From an uncultured Eubacteriales bacterium (GTDB lineage Bacteria; Bacillota; Clostridia; Lachnospirales; Lachnospiraceae), in assembly GCA_949284175.1 (NCBI GenBank), contig CASDVE010000017.1, positions 1 through 64,000 on the forward strand: a stretch of 64,000 bases of DNA, given 5' to 3'. The notes beneath the pieces are model-generated. The model searched no databases. It saw only the letters and a program-made list of their open reading frames with translations, and was not told where the DNA came from. Positions 47,905 through 57,268 of this stretch are shown here, in pieces. Each line of letters starts with the position of its first letter. The stretch's first letter is position 1. The translations under genes were made by a program, and so were the position numbers.

Positions 47905-48177
47905 CTAAATTCTGTGCATTTTTTCAAAAATTTCTGCATTTTGAATATGTATGCTCACGCCGATTTCTTCACCAATGGTTTCTAAATCCTGTGCCATTGT
48001 TGGAAAATCCTTTACTGCATAATCGGATTCTGTAATCATCATCATATTGAAATACCCAGATACAATGGTCTGAGAAATATCCAAAATATTGATCCCATTT
48101 TCTGCCATGTAAGTACAAATTCTTGCAATAATACCTACACTGTCTTTTCCTACTACTGTGATGACTGTCTTATTCAT
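47905..48177 (-). CDS. ACT domain protein (UPF0237)
   Basis: A 90-residue stand-alone ACT-domain protein, with the ligand-binding GKDSVGIIARICTYMAENGINILDISQTI segment typical of UPF0237/GcvR-like regulators. Start at 48177 has AAGGAGG 8 nt upstream; a longer in-frame reading would overlap the upstream hydrolase gene. It likely senses an amino acid and works with the DUF711 partner downstream. Confidence 0.92.
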   Translation of the reverse strand: MNKTVITVVGKDSVGIIARICTYMAENGINILDISQTIVSGYFNMMMITESDYAVKDFPTMAQDLETIGEEIGVSIHIQNAEIFEKMHRI

Positions 48178-48200
48178 GTCCGATTCCTCCTTAATTTTCA

Positions 48201-49004
48201 TTATCCATTGATATATATAAGCTCTGACGGGCAATCCCGTCTAGCCACCTGAATTGGAACTTCATTTGTTCGCTTTCCAACTGAACTATTTTCAAGTTCC
48301 AATTTAACGGTTTCATAAGCAAGTTCTTCAAAGTTATTTTCTTTGCTTAAATGTCCAAGAAAAATATGTTCCAATTGATCATTCCAAAGTTGTTCAATAA
48401 ACTGTCCTGCCCTTTCATTGGATAAATGTCCATGTCTTCCAAGTATTCTCTGTTTTAAATAATAAGGATATGGTCCTACTTCCAACATTTTTACGTCATG
48501 GTTTGCCTCGACATAAAGCACATTGGAATCTTTTAATTTTTCTATAATATGCTCGTTATAATCTCCAAGATCGGTGACAACAGCTGCCTTCTTTTTTCCT
48601 TTTTTAATTGTATAGCATACAGGATCAGAAGCATCATGCCAAATAGAAGTGGCATTCAGTGTCAAATCCCCAATGATAAAATCTTCCTCTGGTTCAATAA
48701 CATGAATCAATTCCTCTTCAATTTTTCCAACACTCTTCGCTCCAAGAATCGCTTTTTTTGTTCCTTTTGTTGCATAGATAGGAACTCCATAGCGTCTTGC
48801 CATCACCCCAAGTCCACTAATATGATCGACATGTTCATGAGTGACCAAAATGCCATTTAAGTCCTTTCCTGTCAAAGAAAGCTCTCTTAAACCGTTCTCA
48901 ATTTTCTTTGCACTGATTCCAGCATCAATCAAAATATGTGTATTATCTGAACCAGCAAACACACAGTTTCCACTGCTTCCACTGGCAAAACTTGTTAGTT
49001 TCAT
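48201..49004 (-). CDS. MBL-fold metallo-hydrolase (YycJ/WalJ type)
   Basis: A 267-residue metallo-beta-lactamase-fold hydrolase of the YycJ/WalJ group. It begins MKLTSFASGSSGNCVF and has the zinc motif THEHVDHISGL (about residues 54-64), with later ligands at the ANHD and LGHLS segments. Relatives are 5'-exonuclease-like DNases linked to cell wall and DNA repair processes; here it is separated from any walRK genes. It lies 23 nt before the ACT gene. Confidence 0.9.
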   Translation of the reverse strand: MKLTSFASGSSGNCVFAGSDNTHILIDAGISAKKIENGLRELSLTGKDLNGILVTHEHVDHISGLGVMARRYGVPIYATKGTKKAILGAKSVGKIEEELIHVIEPEEDFIIGDLTLNATSIWHDASDPVCYTIKKGKKKAAVVTDLGDYNEHIIEKLKDSNVLYVEANHDVKMLEVGPYPYYLKQRILGRHGHLSNERAGQFIEQLWNDQLEHIFLGHLSKENNFEELAYETVKLELENSSVGKRTNEVPIQVARRDCPSELIYING

Positions 49005-49157
49005 ATTCTTCTCTTTTCCTTCTAAAAATTATGTGGTTTCTATTATCCAGCCATGAGAACTTCTTCTTATTCATGTTCTAGTATTTTGCAATCCTTCTCT
49101 TTTTGAACACCACCATTTGGATAATAGATTATTTTAACATACTATATCATATTTAAA

Positions 49158-49190
49158 AAGAGAATGGCAATCCTATTTGCCATCCTCTCT
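49158..49190 (-). terminator. Terminator of the polA-coaE transcript
   Basis: AGAATGGCAA (49161-49170) pairs with TTGCCATCCTCT (49177-49188); on the minus strand the stem ends in CTCTTTTT. Confidence 0.8.
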
Positions 49191-49268
49191 ATAAATTTGC
49201 CATTTTATCTGTATTTTCACAAATTTTTCAACTATTTTTGGCTAATATACAAAAATTCTTTTTGCAAC

Positions 49269-49868
49269 TTATGAAAATATTTCCTTCATAATGTTATCCA
49301 TTTGCTCGATAGCATCTTCTTTCGTTGTATCATTTTGGATCACCCGTTTACAGTGCTGTAAAAATACTTCTCTTTTCAGTTGCTTTGACATAATGGATAA
49401 ACATTTTTCCTTTGTATATCCCCGCTTTTCCATCAAACGCTTCATCCTCACTTCTTCACTGGCATCAATGAACCAAAGCTCTTCACAAATTTCGTCATAG
49501 TGATCCTCAATTAAAAGTGCTGCTTCCACCGCAATCAAAGGGGTCTCTCCTTTTTCTTTTATGAAAGCAATGCGTCTTTTTACTTCTTCTTTTACATTTG
49601 GATGGGTCATTTCATTTAAAATTTTTAACTTCTTTTCATCGTGAAATACAATTTGTCCGAGAGCTTGTCTATCAATGGACTTATCACTTTTTAAAATCTT
49701 TTCTCCAAAGTAAGCGACAATATCTTCATAGCTTTTTTGTCCAACTTCCATGAGATCATGGGCGACGAGATCGGTTAAAATAACAGCTACACCATATCGC
49801 TCTTGTAACTGCTCCATGATAAAACTCTTTCCGCATCCCACACCGCCTGTAATTCCGATTACCTTCAT
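49269..49868 (-). CDS. coaE: Dephospho-CoA kinase
   Basis: Performs the last step of coenzyme A synthesis, phosphorylating dephospho-CoA. It has 199 residues from the ATG at 49868 (AGGAGGA upstream), beginning MKVIGITGGVGCGKS, with the P-loop at residues 7-14. The CoA-binding TDLVAHDLM and the LIAVEAALL segment follow. The longer frame starts inside polA and is rejected. It overlaps no gene but sits 13 nt after polA, a common clostridial pairing. Confidence 0.96.
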   Translation of the reverse strand: MKVIGITGGVGCGKSFIMEQLQERYGVAVILTDLVAHDLMEVGQKSYEDIVAYFGEKILKSDKSIDRQALGQIVFHDEKKLKILNEMTHPNVKEEVKRRIAFIKEKGETPLIAVEAALLIEDHYDEICEELWFIDASEEVRMKRLMEKRGYTKEKCLSIMSKQLKREVFLQHCKRVIQNDTTKEDAIEQMDNIMKEIFS

Positions 49869-49881
49869 TCTTCCTCCTACT

Positions 49882-52515
49882 CTACTTCGCCTCAAACCAG
49901 TTGCTTCCTTCGCTAATTCCAATCTCTAATGGTACTTTCAGCTCCACCGCTCCTACCATTTCTTCTTCTAAGATCTGTTTTACCCGTTCCACTTCATCAA
50001 CGCTTGTTTCAATGAGTAACTCATCATGAATTTGTAAAATCAGGCGTGACTTCAATTTTTCTTTTTTCATACGCATATTTACATGAATGGTTGCTATCTT
50101 CATAATATCCGCAGCTGAACCTTGAATTGGAGAGTTCATTGCCACCCTCTCTCCAAAGTTTCTCTGCATAAAATTGCTAGAAGACAATTCTGGGATTGGT
50201 CGAATGCGATTGAAAATCGTGCGAACCATACCGTTCTCTTTCGCTTCTTCCACAATGCCATCCAAAAATTCTTTTACTTGAGGGTAAGTCTTAAAATAAC
50301 GATCAATGTATTCTGTTGCCTGTTTTCTTGAAATATGCAGATCTTGGCTGAGCCCAAAAGCACTGAGTCCATACACAATTCCAAAATTAACCGCTTTTGC
50401 ATCCCGTCTTTGCTCTTCTGTCACTTGATCAAGTGGCACATGAAAAACTTCGGATGCTGTTGTTGCATGAATATCTTGATGCTGTTTATAAGCATTGATC
50501 AACGTTTCATCTCCTGAAATATGAGCAAGTATCCGAAGTTCAATTTGAGAATAATCTGCATCCACAAATACAAATCCTTCTTTTGGAATGAACACCTTAC
50601 GAATGGCTCTTCCAAGAGGCAAACGAATTGGAATATTTTGAAGGTTTGGTTCGGTACTGCTAATTCGTCCCGTAGCTGTCACCGTTTGATTAAAAATACC
50701 ATGAATCCTTCCATCTTCTTGAATGTATCCTGCTAATCCATCCGCATACGTGGATTTTAACTTCGCTAAATGGCGATATTCCAAAATCTCGTCAATGATT
50801 GGATGTTCCATGCGAATCTTTTCCAATACATCCACACTGGTTGAATATCCAGTCTTTGTCTTTTTAGCTCCTGGAAGTTTCATATCCTCAAAGAGGACAA
50901 CTCCAAGTTGTTTTGGAGAGTTAATATTGAATACTTGTCCTGCATGATCATAGATGGACTGCTCTAACTCTGTAATTTTACCAACTAAACTATCTCCATA
51001 CTCTTTTAACGCCTCTTTGTTCACACAAATGCCTCTTTCCTGCATATCATAAAGAGCAAAGATGGTTGGCATCTCCACCTCTTCATAGAGGGAAAGCATT
51101 TCCATTTCCTGTAATTTTTCTCTTATAATCTCCGTAGCTTCCAATGGAATATAGGATAAATAGGCAAGGATTTGCTTTGCTTTTTCCTCTCCTTCTTCAT
51201 AGGCGGATAGGATACCCTTCTTGCCAAGACTCTCTTCTTTGGACGGAAGAGAAAGCTCCAAATAATCTCTTGCAATATCATCATAGTGGTACGTATCTTT
51301 TAATGGATTCATCAAATACGCACCGATTCCAATATCCATCAATCCTTTTGTTTCTTCTGTCACCGTTAACCAAGAAAGAGCTGGCTTTAACTCCATAGTT
51401 ACTGCATATCCTTCTCCTTCACAGGCTTTTGAAAGTTCTTCCGCTAGATATGCTTTTGTTAAAAATCCGCCCTCTTTGATAAAATAAATTTCCTCTTTTG
51501 AAAATGCTAAGGAAATACCAAAGAAAGGTTCTTCTTCTACGACTGCAAATCCAAACTTTTTGGAATCATAAGCCTTTTTAAACAAAAGTTCTGCTTCATT
51601 AAAGTCTTCCACAATGGTAAGCTCTAATAAAAAATCCTCTTTTTCTTCTTCTGAAAATCGTCCTAATAATGACTTAAATTCTAACTTTTGAAAATATTGA
51701 TATGCCTCTTTTGTATATAAATTCCCTATTTCTGCTTGTTCTAATTCATAATCCAGTTTACAATCCAATTTGATCGTAGCAAGGGTCTTACTTAATAGTG
51801 CCTGCTCATAATAGGCTTCCAAGTTTTCTTTTGCTTTCTTTGGCTTAATCTCTTCTAAATGTGCATAGGCATTTTCAATGGAGTGGTACATAGTAATAAT
51901 CTTTGTGGCTGTCTTTTCTCCAATCCCTGGAACACCTGGAATATTATCAGAAGGATCTCCCATCAACCCTTTTACATCAATAAACTCTTCTGGAGTCACT
52001 TGATATTTTTCTTTTACATCTTTTGCATAATAATCTTCCACTGTTGTTCCAGAGGCTTTTGTCTTTGGAATCCGAATTAAAATCTCATCGGTTGCAAGTT
52101 GTAACAGATCGCGATCTCCAGATAAAATAGAAACCGCATAGCCTTCTTTGATGGCTTCTCTTGAAATCGTTCCAAGAATATCATCGGCTTCATATCCTGC
52201 TCGCTCTACAACCGGCACTTGCATTGCCTGCAACACTTCTTTCATAAGTGGAACTTGCTCAAGAAGCTCTTGTGGCATCCCTTTTCTTGTTCCCTTATAC
52301 TCCTTAAACATCTCATGGCGAAAGGTTGGCTCTTTTCTGTCAAATGCCACAAGCAAATGGGTCGCCTTTTCCTCCTCTAAAAATCGAAATAAAATATTTA
52401 AAAATCCAAGCACTCCATTGGTATGCAAACCAGCACTGTTAGTAAGTGGTGGTAATCCATAAAATGCTCGATTTAAAATACTATGTCCATCGACTAATAA
52501 TAACTTTTTTTTCAT
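49882..52515 (-). CDS. polA: DNA polymerase I
   Basis: An 877-residue repair and Okazaki-fragment polymerase. The N-terminal 5'-nuclease domain (LLVDGHSILNRAFYG, then GDRDLLQLA) spans about 290 residues. The middle 3'-5' exonuclease-like domain lacks the acidic metal ligands, so proofreading is presumably absent, as in other Firmicutes. The polymerase domain has motif A VDADYSQIELR, motif B RRDAKAVNFGIVYG and motif C QIHDELLIE. Confidence 0.97.
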   Translation of the reverse strand: MKKKLLLVDGHSILNRAFYGLPPLTNSAGLHTNGVLGFLNILFRFLEEEKATHLLVAFDRKEPTFRHEMFKEYKGTRKGMPQELLEQVPLMKEVLQAMQVPVVERAGYEADDILGTISREAIKEGYAVSILSGDRDLLQLATDEILIRIPKTKASGTTVEDYYAKDVKEKYQVTPEEFIDVKGLMGDPSDNIPGVPGIGEKTATKIITMYHSIENAYAHLEEIKPKKAKENLEAYYEQALLSKTLATIKLDCKLDYELEQAEIGNLYTKEAYQYFQKLEFKSLLGRFSEEEKEDFLLELTIVEDFNEAELLFKKAYDSKKFGFAVVEEEPFFGISLAFSKEEIYFIKEGGFLTKAYLAEELSKACEGEGYAVTMELKPALSWLTVTEETKGLMDIGIGAYLMNPLKDTYHYDDIARDYLELSLPSKEESLGKKGILSAYEEGEEKAKQILAYLSYIPLEATEIIREKLQEMEMLSLYEEVEMPTIFALYDMQERGICVNKEALKEYGDSLVGKITELEQSIYDHAGQVFNINSPKQLGVVLFEDMKLPGAKKTKTGYSTSVDVLEKIRMEHPIIDEILEYRHLAKLKSTYADGLAGYIQEDGRIHGIFNQTVTATGRISSTEPNLQNIPIRLPLGRAIRKVFIPKEGFVFVDADYSQIELRILAHISGDETLINAYKQHQDIHATTASEVFHVPLDQVTEEQRRDAKAVNFGIVYGLSAFGLSQDLHISRKQATEYIDRYFKTYPQVKEFLDGIVEEAKENGMVRTIFNRIRPIPELSSSNFMQRNFGERVAMNSPIQGSAADIMKIATIHVNMRMKKEKLKSRLILQIHDELLIETSVDEVERVKQILEEEMVGAVELKVPLEIGISEGSNWFEAK

Positions 52516-52534
52516 TCTTTATTCTCCTAATTAT

Positions 52535-52990
52535 TTACTCAGTTCCACTATATGGATTGCGAAGAGCATAATCATCCGGATAAAATAGATGTGGTTTTAC
52601 TTTCATATAATAATATTTTCCTGTATCCTCTTTCAAAGGACTGCTCTTCCAATGCAATACCATGTGACCAAGTTGGAACAATACGACAGCTAGTAGAATG
52701 GTAATAACAGCGGATACTCCGAATCTTGTTTCCATCATCACACGTTTATGCCCTCGGATTCGATTTTCATGATAGGACAATTTCTTTTCTAGTTCCTGTG
52801 CGAAATTATTGGATAGTTTTTCGTTGTTATCAAGCTGTTTCATTCCAACTATCAATGTATAATACACTTCTAATTCTTCTTTACAATCCGGACAATTTCT
52901 CATATGGTGGATAAATTCTGTCAATTGTTCGTCATCCAAATTATCATCAATAAATGCAGTAATCATAGATTGTGCTTCCAAACAAGTCAT
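52535..52990 (-). CDS. Zinc-finger (zf-HC2) membrane protein, anti-sigma-like
   Basis: A 151-residue protein with an N-terminal zf-HC2 domain (H29-x3-C33-x2-C36, with C3 nearby), a charged linker and one membrane helix (about residues 92-112). This is the architecture of anti-sigma factors of ECF type, but no sigma factor gene is adjacent, so its partner is unknown. It lies 19 nt upstream of polA and may be cotranscribed with it. Confidence 0.8.
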   Translation of the reverse strand: MTCLEAQSMITAFIDDNLDDEQLTEFIHHMRNCPDCKEELEVYYTLIVGMKQLDNNEKLSNNFAQELEKKLSYHENRIRGHKRVMMETRFGVSAVITILLAVVLFQLGHMVLHWKSSPLKEDTGKYYYMKVKPHLFYPDDYALRNPYSGTE

Positions 52991-53492
52991 ATAAACACCC
53001 TCTTTAGAATCAATTTTACTTTATAGTGCGAACATAACTCCACTTTGTACTTTCTAGCTTCATACAAGCATGAGGCAATCTTTTCTTGACATATTTTACA
53101 TCCTCATTGCCAATGTGGACATTATATCACATAGCAATCCATCAAGCAAACATCTACTTCTCTTTCTTTTCATTTGCTGAGAAATTCCCTTTGCATGATT
53201 CAAAAATAATCCCTGTTTCTTCCTATTTTATTGAATATTTTTTGTACTTTTCAACAAATTTTGATAAAAAAACCATTTATAGTTGCCAAAATTACATTTC
53301 ATACTATATAATGTAGTATTGGTGAAACGATGAGAAACACGTTTCACGAGTTTCTCACGTTCGTGAGCAGTCGTCAGAACTTATACCAGCATAGTTTCTG
53401 ACCAATTGCCTTCACGTAAATGAACATATTGCGTTGTGTTCATAAAGAACTAAAGAACTCAATAACAATAAACCATTAGGGAGGAAGCAAAC
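52991..53492 (+). promoter_or_regulatory. Promoter and long hairpin-rich leader of the molybdenum hydroxylase operon
   Basis: A 500-bp gap. TTGCCA (53283-53288) and TATAAT (53307-53312) with an 18-nt spacer form a plus-strand promoter, the -10 lying within a TACTA/TAGTA dyad. The 170-nt leader holds competing stems: GTGAAAC/GTTTCAC (53322-53347), GAGAAAC/GTTTCTC (53332-53356), CTCACG/CGTGAG (53354-53367), GTCAGAA/TTCTGAC (53373-53402) and ATGAACA/TGTTCAT (53420-53443). I match it to no riboswitch class I know. In 52991-53280 I see nothing else. Confidence 0.55.
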
Positions 53493-54305
53493 GTGCTTAC
53501 AATCAAAAACTATGTAAAAGCCCAAAGTCTTTCTGAAGCTTATGAATTAAATCAGAAACGGACAAGCCGAATACTCGGTGGTATGCTTTGGATGAAAATG
53601 AGTAACGCATCCATTCAAACTGCAATTGATCTTTCAGGACTCAATCTTGATGTCATTACAGAAACAAAAGAGGAATTTTCCATCGGTTGTATGGTAACTC
53701 TTCGTCAATTGGAACAGCATACATCACTCAATGAATACACAAGCAATGCCGTTTCTGAAAGCGTAAAAAGTATTGTTGGCGTACAGTTCCGCAACTTAGC
53801 AACAGTTGGTGGAAGCATATTTGGACGTTTCGGTTTTTCCGACGTTTTAACTATGTTTTTAGCACTTGATACACAAGTTGAACTTTTTAATGCTGGCATC
53901 ATACCACTATCTGAGTTTGTAACAATGCCACTTGATAATGATATTCTTGTTCGTTTGATTGTGAAAAAAGTTCCGCTGAAAAGTGCCTATCTTTCTCATC
54001 GCAATACAAAGACAGACTTTCCTGTGCTTGCCTGTTCCGTTTCCTACTTAAACGGTTCTTATCGTGCGGTTATTGGTGCTCGTCCTGCAAAAGCAATCAT
54101 CATCGACGTTCCAAAAGAACTTCTTAAAGAAGATGACTTGAACAAAAATGCTGATATTTTTGCTCAATATGTAGCAGAACATACTACAACTGGTTCTAAT
54201 ATGCGTGCTAGTGCCGAATACCGTCTTCACCTTGTAAAAGTCCTTTCTAAACGAGGATATTTACAAATTGAACAAACAACACAAGCAGGAGGTAAGAAAA
54301 AATGA
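53493..54305 (+). CDS. Molybdenum hydroxylase FAD-binding subunit (xanthine dehydrogenase family)
   Basis: The 270-residue FAD subunit (CO-dehydrogenase flavoprotein-like) of a three-subunit molybdenum hydroxylase. The FAD site is visible in TRQLEQH and QFRNLATVGGSIFGRFGFSDV; the C-terminal domain follows. It starts with GTG, 9 nt after GGGAGG. Its stop overlaps the next gene by 4 nt (ATGA). It passes electrons from the Fe-S subunit to an acceptor. Confidence 0.9.
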   Translation: MLTIKNYVKAQSLSEAYELNQKRTSRILGGMLWMKMSNASIQTAIDLSGLNLDVITETKEEFSIGCMVTLRQLEQHTSLNEYTSNAVSESVKSIVGVQFRNLATVGGSIFGRFGFSDVLTMFLALDTQVELFNAGIIPLSEFVTMPLDNDILVRLIVKKVPLKSAYLSHRNTKTDFPVLACSVSYLNGSYRAVIGARPAKAIIIDVPKELLKEDDLNKNADIFAQYVAEHTTTGSNMRASAEYRLHLVKVLSKRGYLQIEQTTQAGGKKK

Positions 54306-54766
54306 TCCTTTCACTAATTTTAAATGGAAAACCGATTAAAGAAGAAGTTTCTCCTGACTTATTGTTGATCGATTTTGTGCGTTCCCACGGCTGTTATAGC
54401 GTAAAACGTGGATGCGAAACTTCAAACTGTGGTCTTTGTACTGTATTTATGAATGGGAAACCAGTTCTCTCTTGTTCTATGCTTGCTATGAGAGCAGATG
54501 GTTCTCGTATTGATACATTAGAAGGACTCCAAGAAGAAGCAAAAGAATTTGGAGCATTTATCGCGGATCAAGGAGCAGAACAATGTGGATTTTGCAACCC
54601 TGGAACTATTATGAATGCCATTGCTTTATTCCGTGAAAATCCTGATCCAAGTGATGATGAAATTAAAGAATATCTTGCTGGAAATCTCTGCCGTTGTTCT
54701 GGTTATGAAGGACAATTAAGAGGAATTAAGGCATTTCTTCAATATAAAAAGGAGGGCTCTAAATGA
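54302..54766 (+). CDS. Molybdenum hydroxylase [2Fe-2S] subunit
   Basis: A 154-residue electron-transfer subunit with two [2Fe-2S] clusters. The plant-type cluster uses C38, C43, C46 and C58 (GCETSNCGLC...C), and the second uses C95, C98, C130 and C132 (QCGFCNPG ... NLCRCSG). This is the usual small subunit of xanthine dehydrogenase-type enzymes. Overlaps both neighbours by 4 nt. Confidence 0.95.
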   Translation: MILSLILNGKPIKEEVSPDLLLIDFVRSHGCYSVKRGCETSNCGLCTVFMNGKPVLSCSMLAMRADGSRIDTLEGLQEEAKEFGAFIADQGAEQCGFCNPGTIMNAIALFRENPDPSDDEIKEYLAGNLCRCSGYEGQLRGIKAFLQYKKEGSK

Positions 54767-57039
54767 GATATATCAACCAACCAATCCGAAAAAAAGACGC
54801 CATGTCACTTGTACAGGGAAAACCTCTGTTTTTGAATGATTTAGCAAGACCGGATTCCTTGATTGTAAAAGTTTTGAGAAGTCCTCATGCAAACGCCCTC
54901 ATTAAAGAAATAAAACTCGATAAGGCTTTAAAAGTACCTGGTATTGAAGCCATTTTCACCTATAAAGATGTGCCAAACCATCGCTTTACCCTTGCTGGTC
55001 AAACATATCCTGAACCAAGTCCATACGATCGTCAAATTCTCGATCGTCAGGTTCGCTATGTTGGCGATCCCGTTGCCATTATCGCTGGTGAAAATGAAGC
55101 CTGTGTTGATAAAGCATTAAAACTTATTAAAGTAAAATATAAAGTGTTACCTGCAATTCTTGATTTCCACACTGCAAAAGACAATGAAATTCTCGTTCAT
55201 CCAGAAGAAAATTGGCGTTCTCTTTGCCCTGTTGGAGCGGATAATAAACGTAACTTATGTGCCTCTGAAGTTGATGGTGCTGGAGATATTGAACAAGTCT
55301 TATCAGAATGTGACGTTGTTATCGATCACGTATACCATACAAAAGCTAATCAACAAGCGATGATGGAACCTTTTGGTACAGCTTGTTATATTGATGCCTA
55401 TGGACGTCTAAACATTTTTAGCTCCACGCAGATCGTCTTTCATGTACGAAGAATCATTGCCAATGCTTTAGGCATTCCAAAATCTCAGATTCGTGTAACA
55501 AAACCTCGTATTGGTGGCGGTTTTGGTGCAAAGCAGACTGCTGTTAGTGAAGTATATCCTGCTTTTGTTACATGGATGACAAAAAAACCATCCAAAATGA
55601 TTTTTACAAGAGAAGAATCTCAAATTGCGTCTTCTCCTAGACATGAAATGGAAATGCACGTTAGAATTGGTGCGATGAAAGATGGTAAAATTCGCGGAAT
55701 TGATGTTTACACACTCTCCAATACAGGTGCTTATGGAGAACATGGTCCTACAACCGTTGGTCTTTCTGGGCACAAATCCATTCCTCTTTACCGTGATCTT
55801 GACGCTTATCGCTTTGCTTATGATGTTGTGTATACCAACGTGATGTCAGCAGGTGCTTATCGTGGATATGGTGCAACACAGGGGATCTTTGCGGTGGAAT
55901 CTGCTGTCAATGAACTTGCAACGAAACTCAATATGGATCCTGTTGCACTCCGTGAAATGAATATGGTGCGTCAAGGAGATCTGATGCCTGCATATTATGG
56001 AGAAACTGCCAATAGCTGTGCTCTTGATCGCTGTCTTGCTCGTGCAAAAGAAATGATCAAATGGGATGAAAAATATCCTTGTAAAGATCTTGGAAACGGT
56101 AAAATTCGCAGTGTCGGAATGGCACTTGCCATGCAAGGTTCTGGTATTTCCAACGTGGATGTTGGTTCTGCCACCATTAAATTAAACGATGATGGTGTCT
56201 ATACGCTATTATTTGGTGCTGCTGATATGGGAACTGGTTGCGATACAACACTGGCTCAGGTGGCAGCTGAATGTTTAAATTGTGATTTTGAAGACATTAC
56301 TGTCCTAGCAGCGGATACTGACTCTTCTCCTTATGATTCTGGTTCCTATGCTTCTAGTACTGCATATGTAACAGGAAAAGCAGTGGAACTGGCTTGTGAA
56401 AAACTGATTAAACGTTTAAAGAAATATTCTGCTCCTATTTTAAAACGAGATTGGAAAGACTTAGAATTTGACGGAAAACGTGTTTACTATCCAGAAACAG
56501 ACGAAAGTGTATCTTTAATGGATATTGCTACTGGTTCTATGTGCGGTAATACCCAAGCATTGGAAGTTACGGTAAGCCATAGCTCTCCTGTGTCCCCTCC
56601 TCCTTTCATGGTTGGTATGGTAGAGATCGAACTGGATAAAGAAACTGGTGCTTTTGACATCATCGATTATGTCGCTGTGGTTGATAGTGGTACTCCACTG
56701 AATCCAAACCTTGTTCGTGTACAAACAGAAGGTGGTCTTGTACAGGGCATTGGTATGGCTATGACAGAAAATATCCAGTATGATGAAAAAGGTGTATTAA
56801 AAAATAATTCCTTTATGCAATATAAAATTCCTACTCGCCTTGATATTGGAACCATTCGTGTGGAAATTGAAAGCAGTTATGAAAAAACTGGTCCATTTGG
56901 TGCAAAATCCATTGGTGAAATTGTTATCAATACACCATCTCCTGCTCTTGTTCATGCAGTGGCAAATGCAACAGGTGTATGGATTCGTGAGCTTCCAATT
57001 ACAAGCGAAAAAATTGTAATGGGTATGCTCAAGCAATAA
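54763..57039 (+). CDS. Molybdenum hydroxylase catalytic (molybdopterin-binding) subunit
   Basis: A 758-residue catalytic subunit of the xanthine dehydrogenase family. Cofactor-binding PRIGGGFGAKQ (about residue 247), GAYRGYGATQ (about 364), and the C-terminal GPFGAKSIGE with the catalytic glutamate are present, so it looks active. The substrate is probably a purine or other N-heterocycle, but the family is broad. No XdhC-type maturation genes are nearby. Confidence 0.94.
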   Translation: MRYINQPIRKKDAMSLVQGKPLFLNDLARPDSLIVKVLRSPHANALIKEIKLDKALKVPGIEAIFTYKDVPNHRFTLAGQTYPEPSPYDRQILDRQVRYVGDPVAIIAGENEACVDKALKLIKVKYKVLPAILDFHTAKDNEILVHPEENWRSLCPVGADNKRNLCASEVDGAGDIEQVLSECDVVIDHVYHTKANQQAMMEPFGTACYIDAYGRLNIFSSTQIVFHVRRIIANALGIPKSQIRVTKPRIGGGFGAKQTAVSEVYPAFVTWMTKKPSKMIFTREESQIASSPRHEMEMHVRIGAMKDGKIRGIDVYTLSNTGAYGEHGPTTVGLSGHKSIPLYRDLDAYRFAYDVVYTNVMSAGAYRGYGATQGIFAVESAVNELATKLNMDPVALREMNMVRQGDLMPAYYGETANSCALDRCLARAKEMIKWDEKYPCKDLGNGKIRSVGMALAMQGSGISNVDVGSATIKLNDDGVYTLLFGAADMGTGCDTTLAQVAAECLNCDFEDITVLAADTDSSPYDSGSYASSTAYVTGKAVELACEKLIKRLKKYSAPILKRDWKDLEFDGKRVYYPETDESVSLMDIATGSMCGNTQALEVTVSHSSPVSPPPFMVGMVEIELDKETGAFDIIDYVAVVDSGTPLNPNLVRVQTEGGLVQGIGMAMTENIQYDEKGVLKNNSFMQYKIPTRLDIGTIRVEIESSYEKTGPFGAKSIGEIVINTPSPALVHAVANATGVWIRELPITSEKIVMGMLKQ

Positions 57040-57065
57040 AACAAATTATAAAATGTAGAAAGTGG

Positions 57066-57103
57066 AAATAGGACATTCTCTTTTATATGAATGTCCTATT
57101 TGC
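57066..57103 (+). terminator. Hairpin after the molybdenum hydroxylase operon
   Basis: AAATAGGACATTC (57066-57078) and GAATGTCCTATTT (57089-57101) form a perfect 13-bp stem. The T tract after it is short, so termination may be partial. Confidence 0.65.
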
Positions 57104-57143
57104 TTATCCTTTATATGGAAAGCCCATTGCACATCGAAATTCG

Positions 57144-57173
57144 TTGACAAAATTTACGGATGTAATTTATAAT
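57144..57173 (+). promoter_or_regulatory. Promoter of the peptide-type ABC importer operon
   Basis: TTGACA (57144-57149) and TATAAT (57168-57173) with an 18-nt spacer, about 95 nt before the solute-binding protein start. Confidence 0.7.
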
Positions 57174-57268
57174 ATCATCATGATAAAACGTTAACGATGT
57201 AAATATAAACCTTTTTATGTATACTCATTTATCAAATTTTTAATATTAATATAAGGAGTGATTTTGAA

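Noticed and set aside
53320-53492. Purine, xanthine or molybdenum-cofactor riboswitch
   Set aside because: The conserved core sequences of the classes I know were not found; kept only as an unassigned leader.
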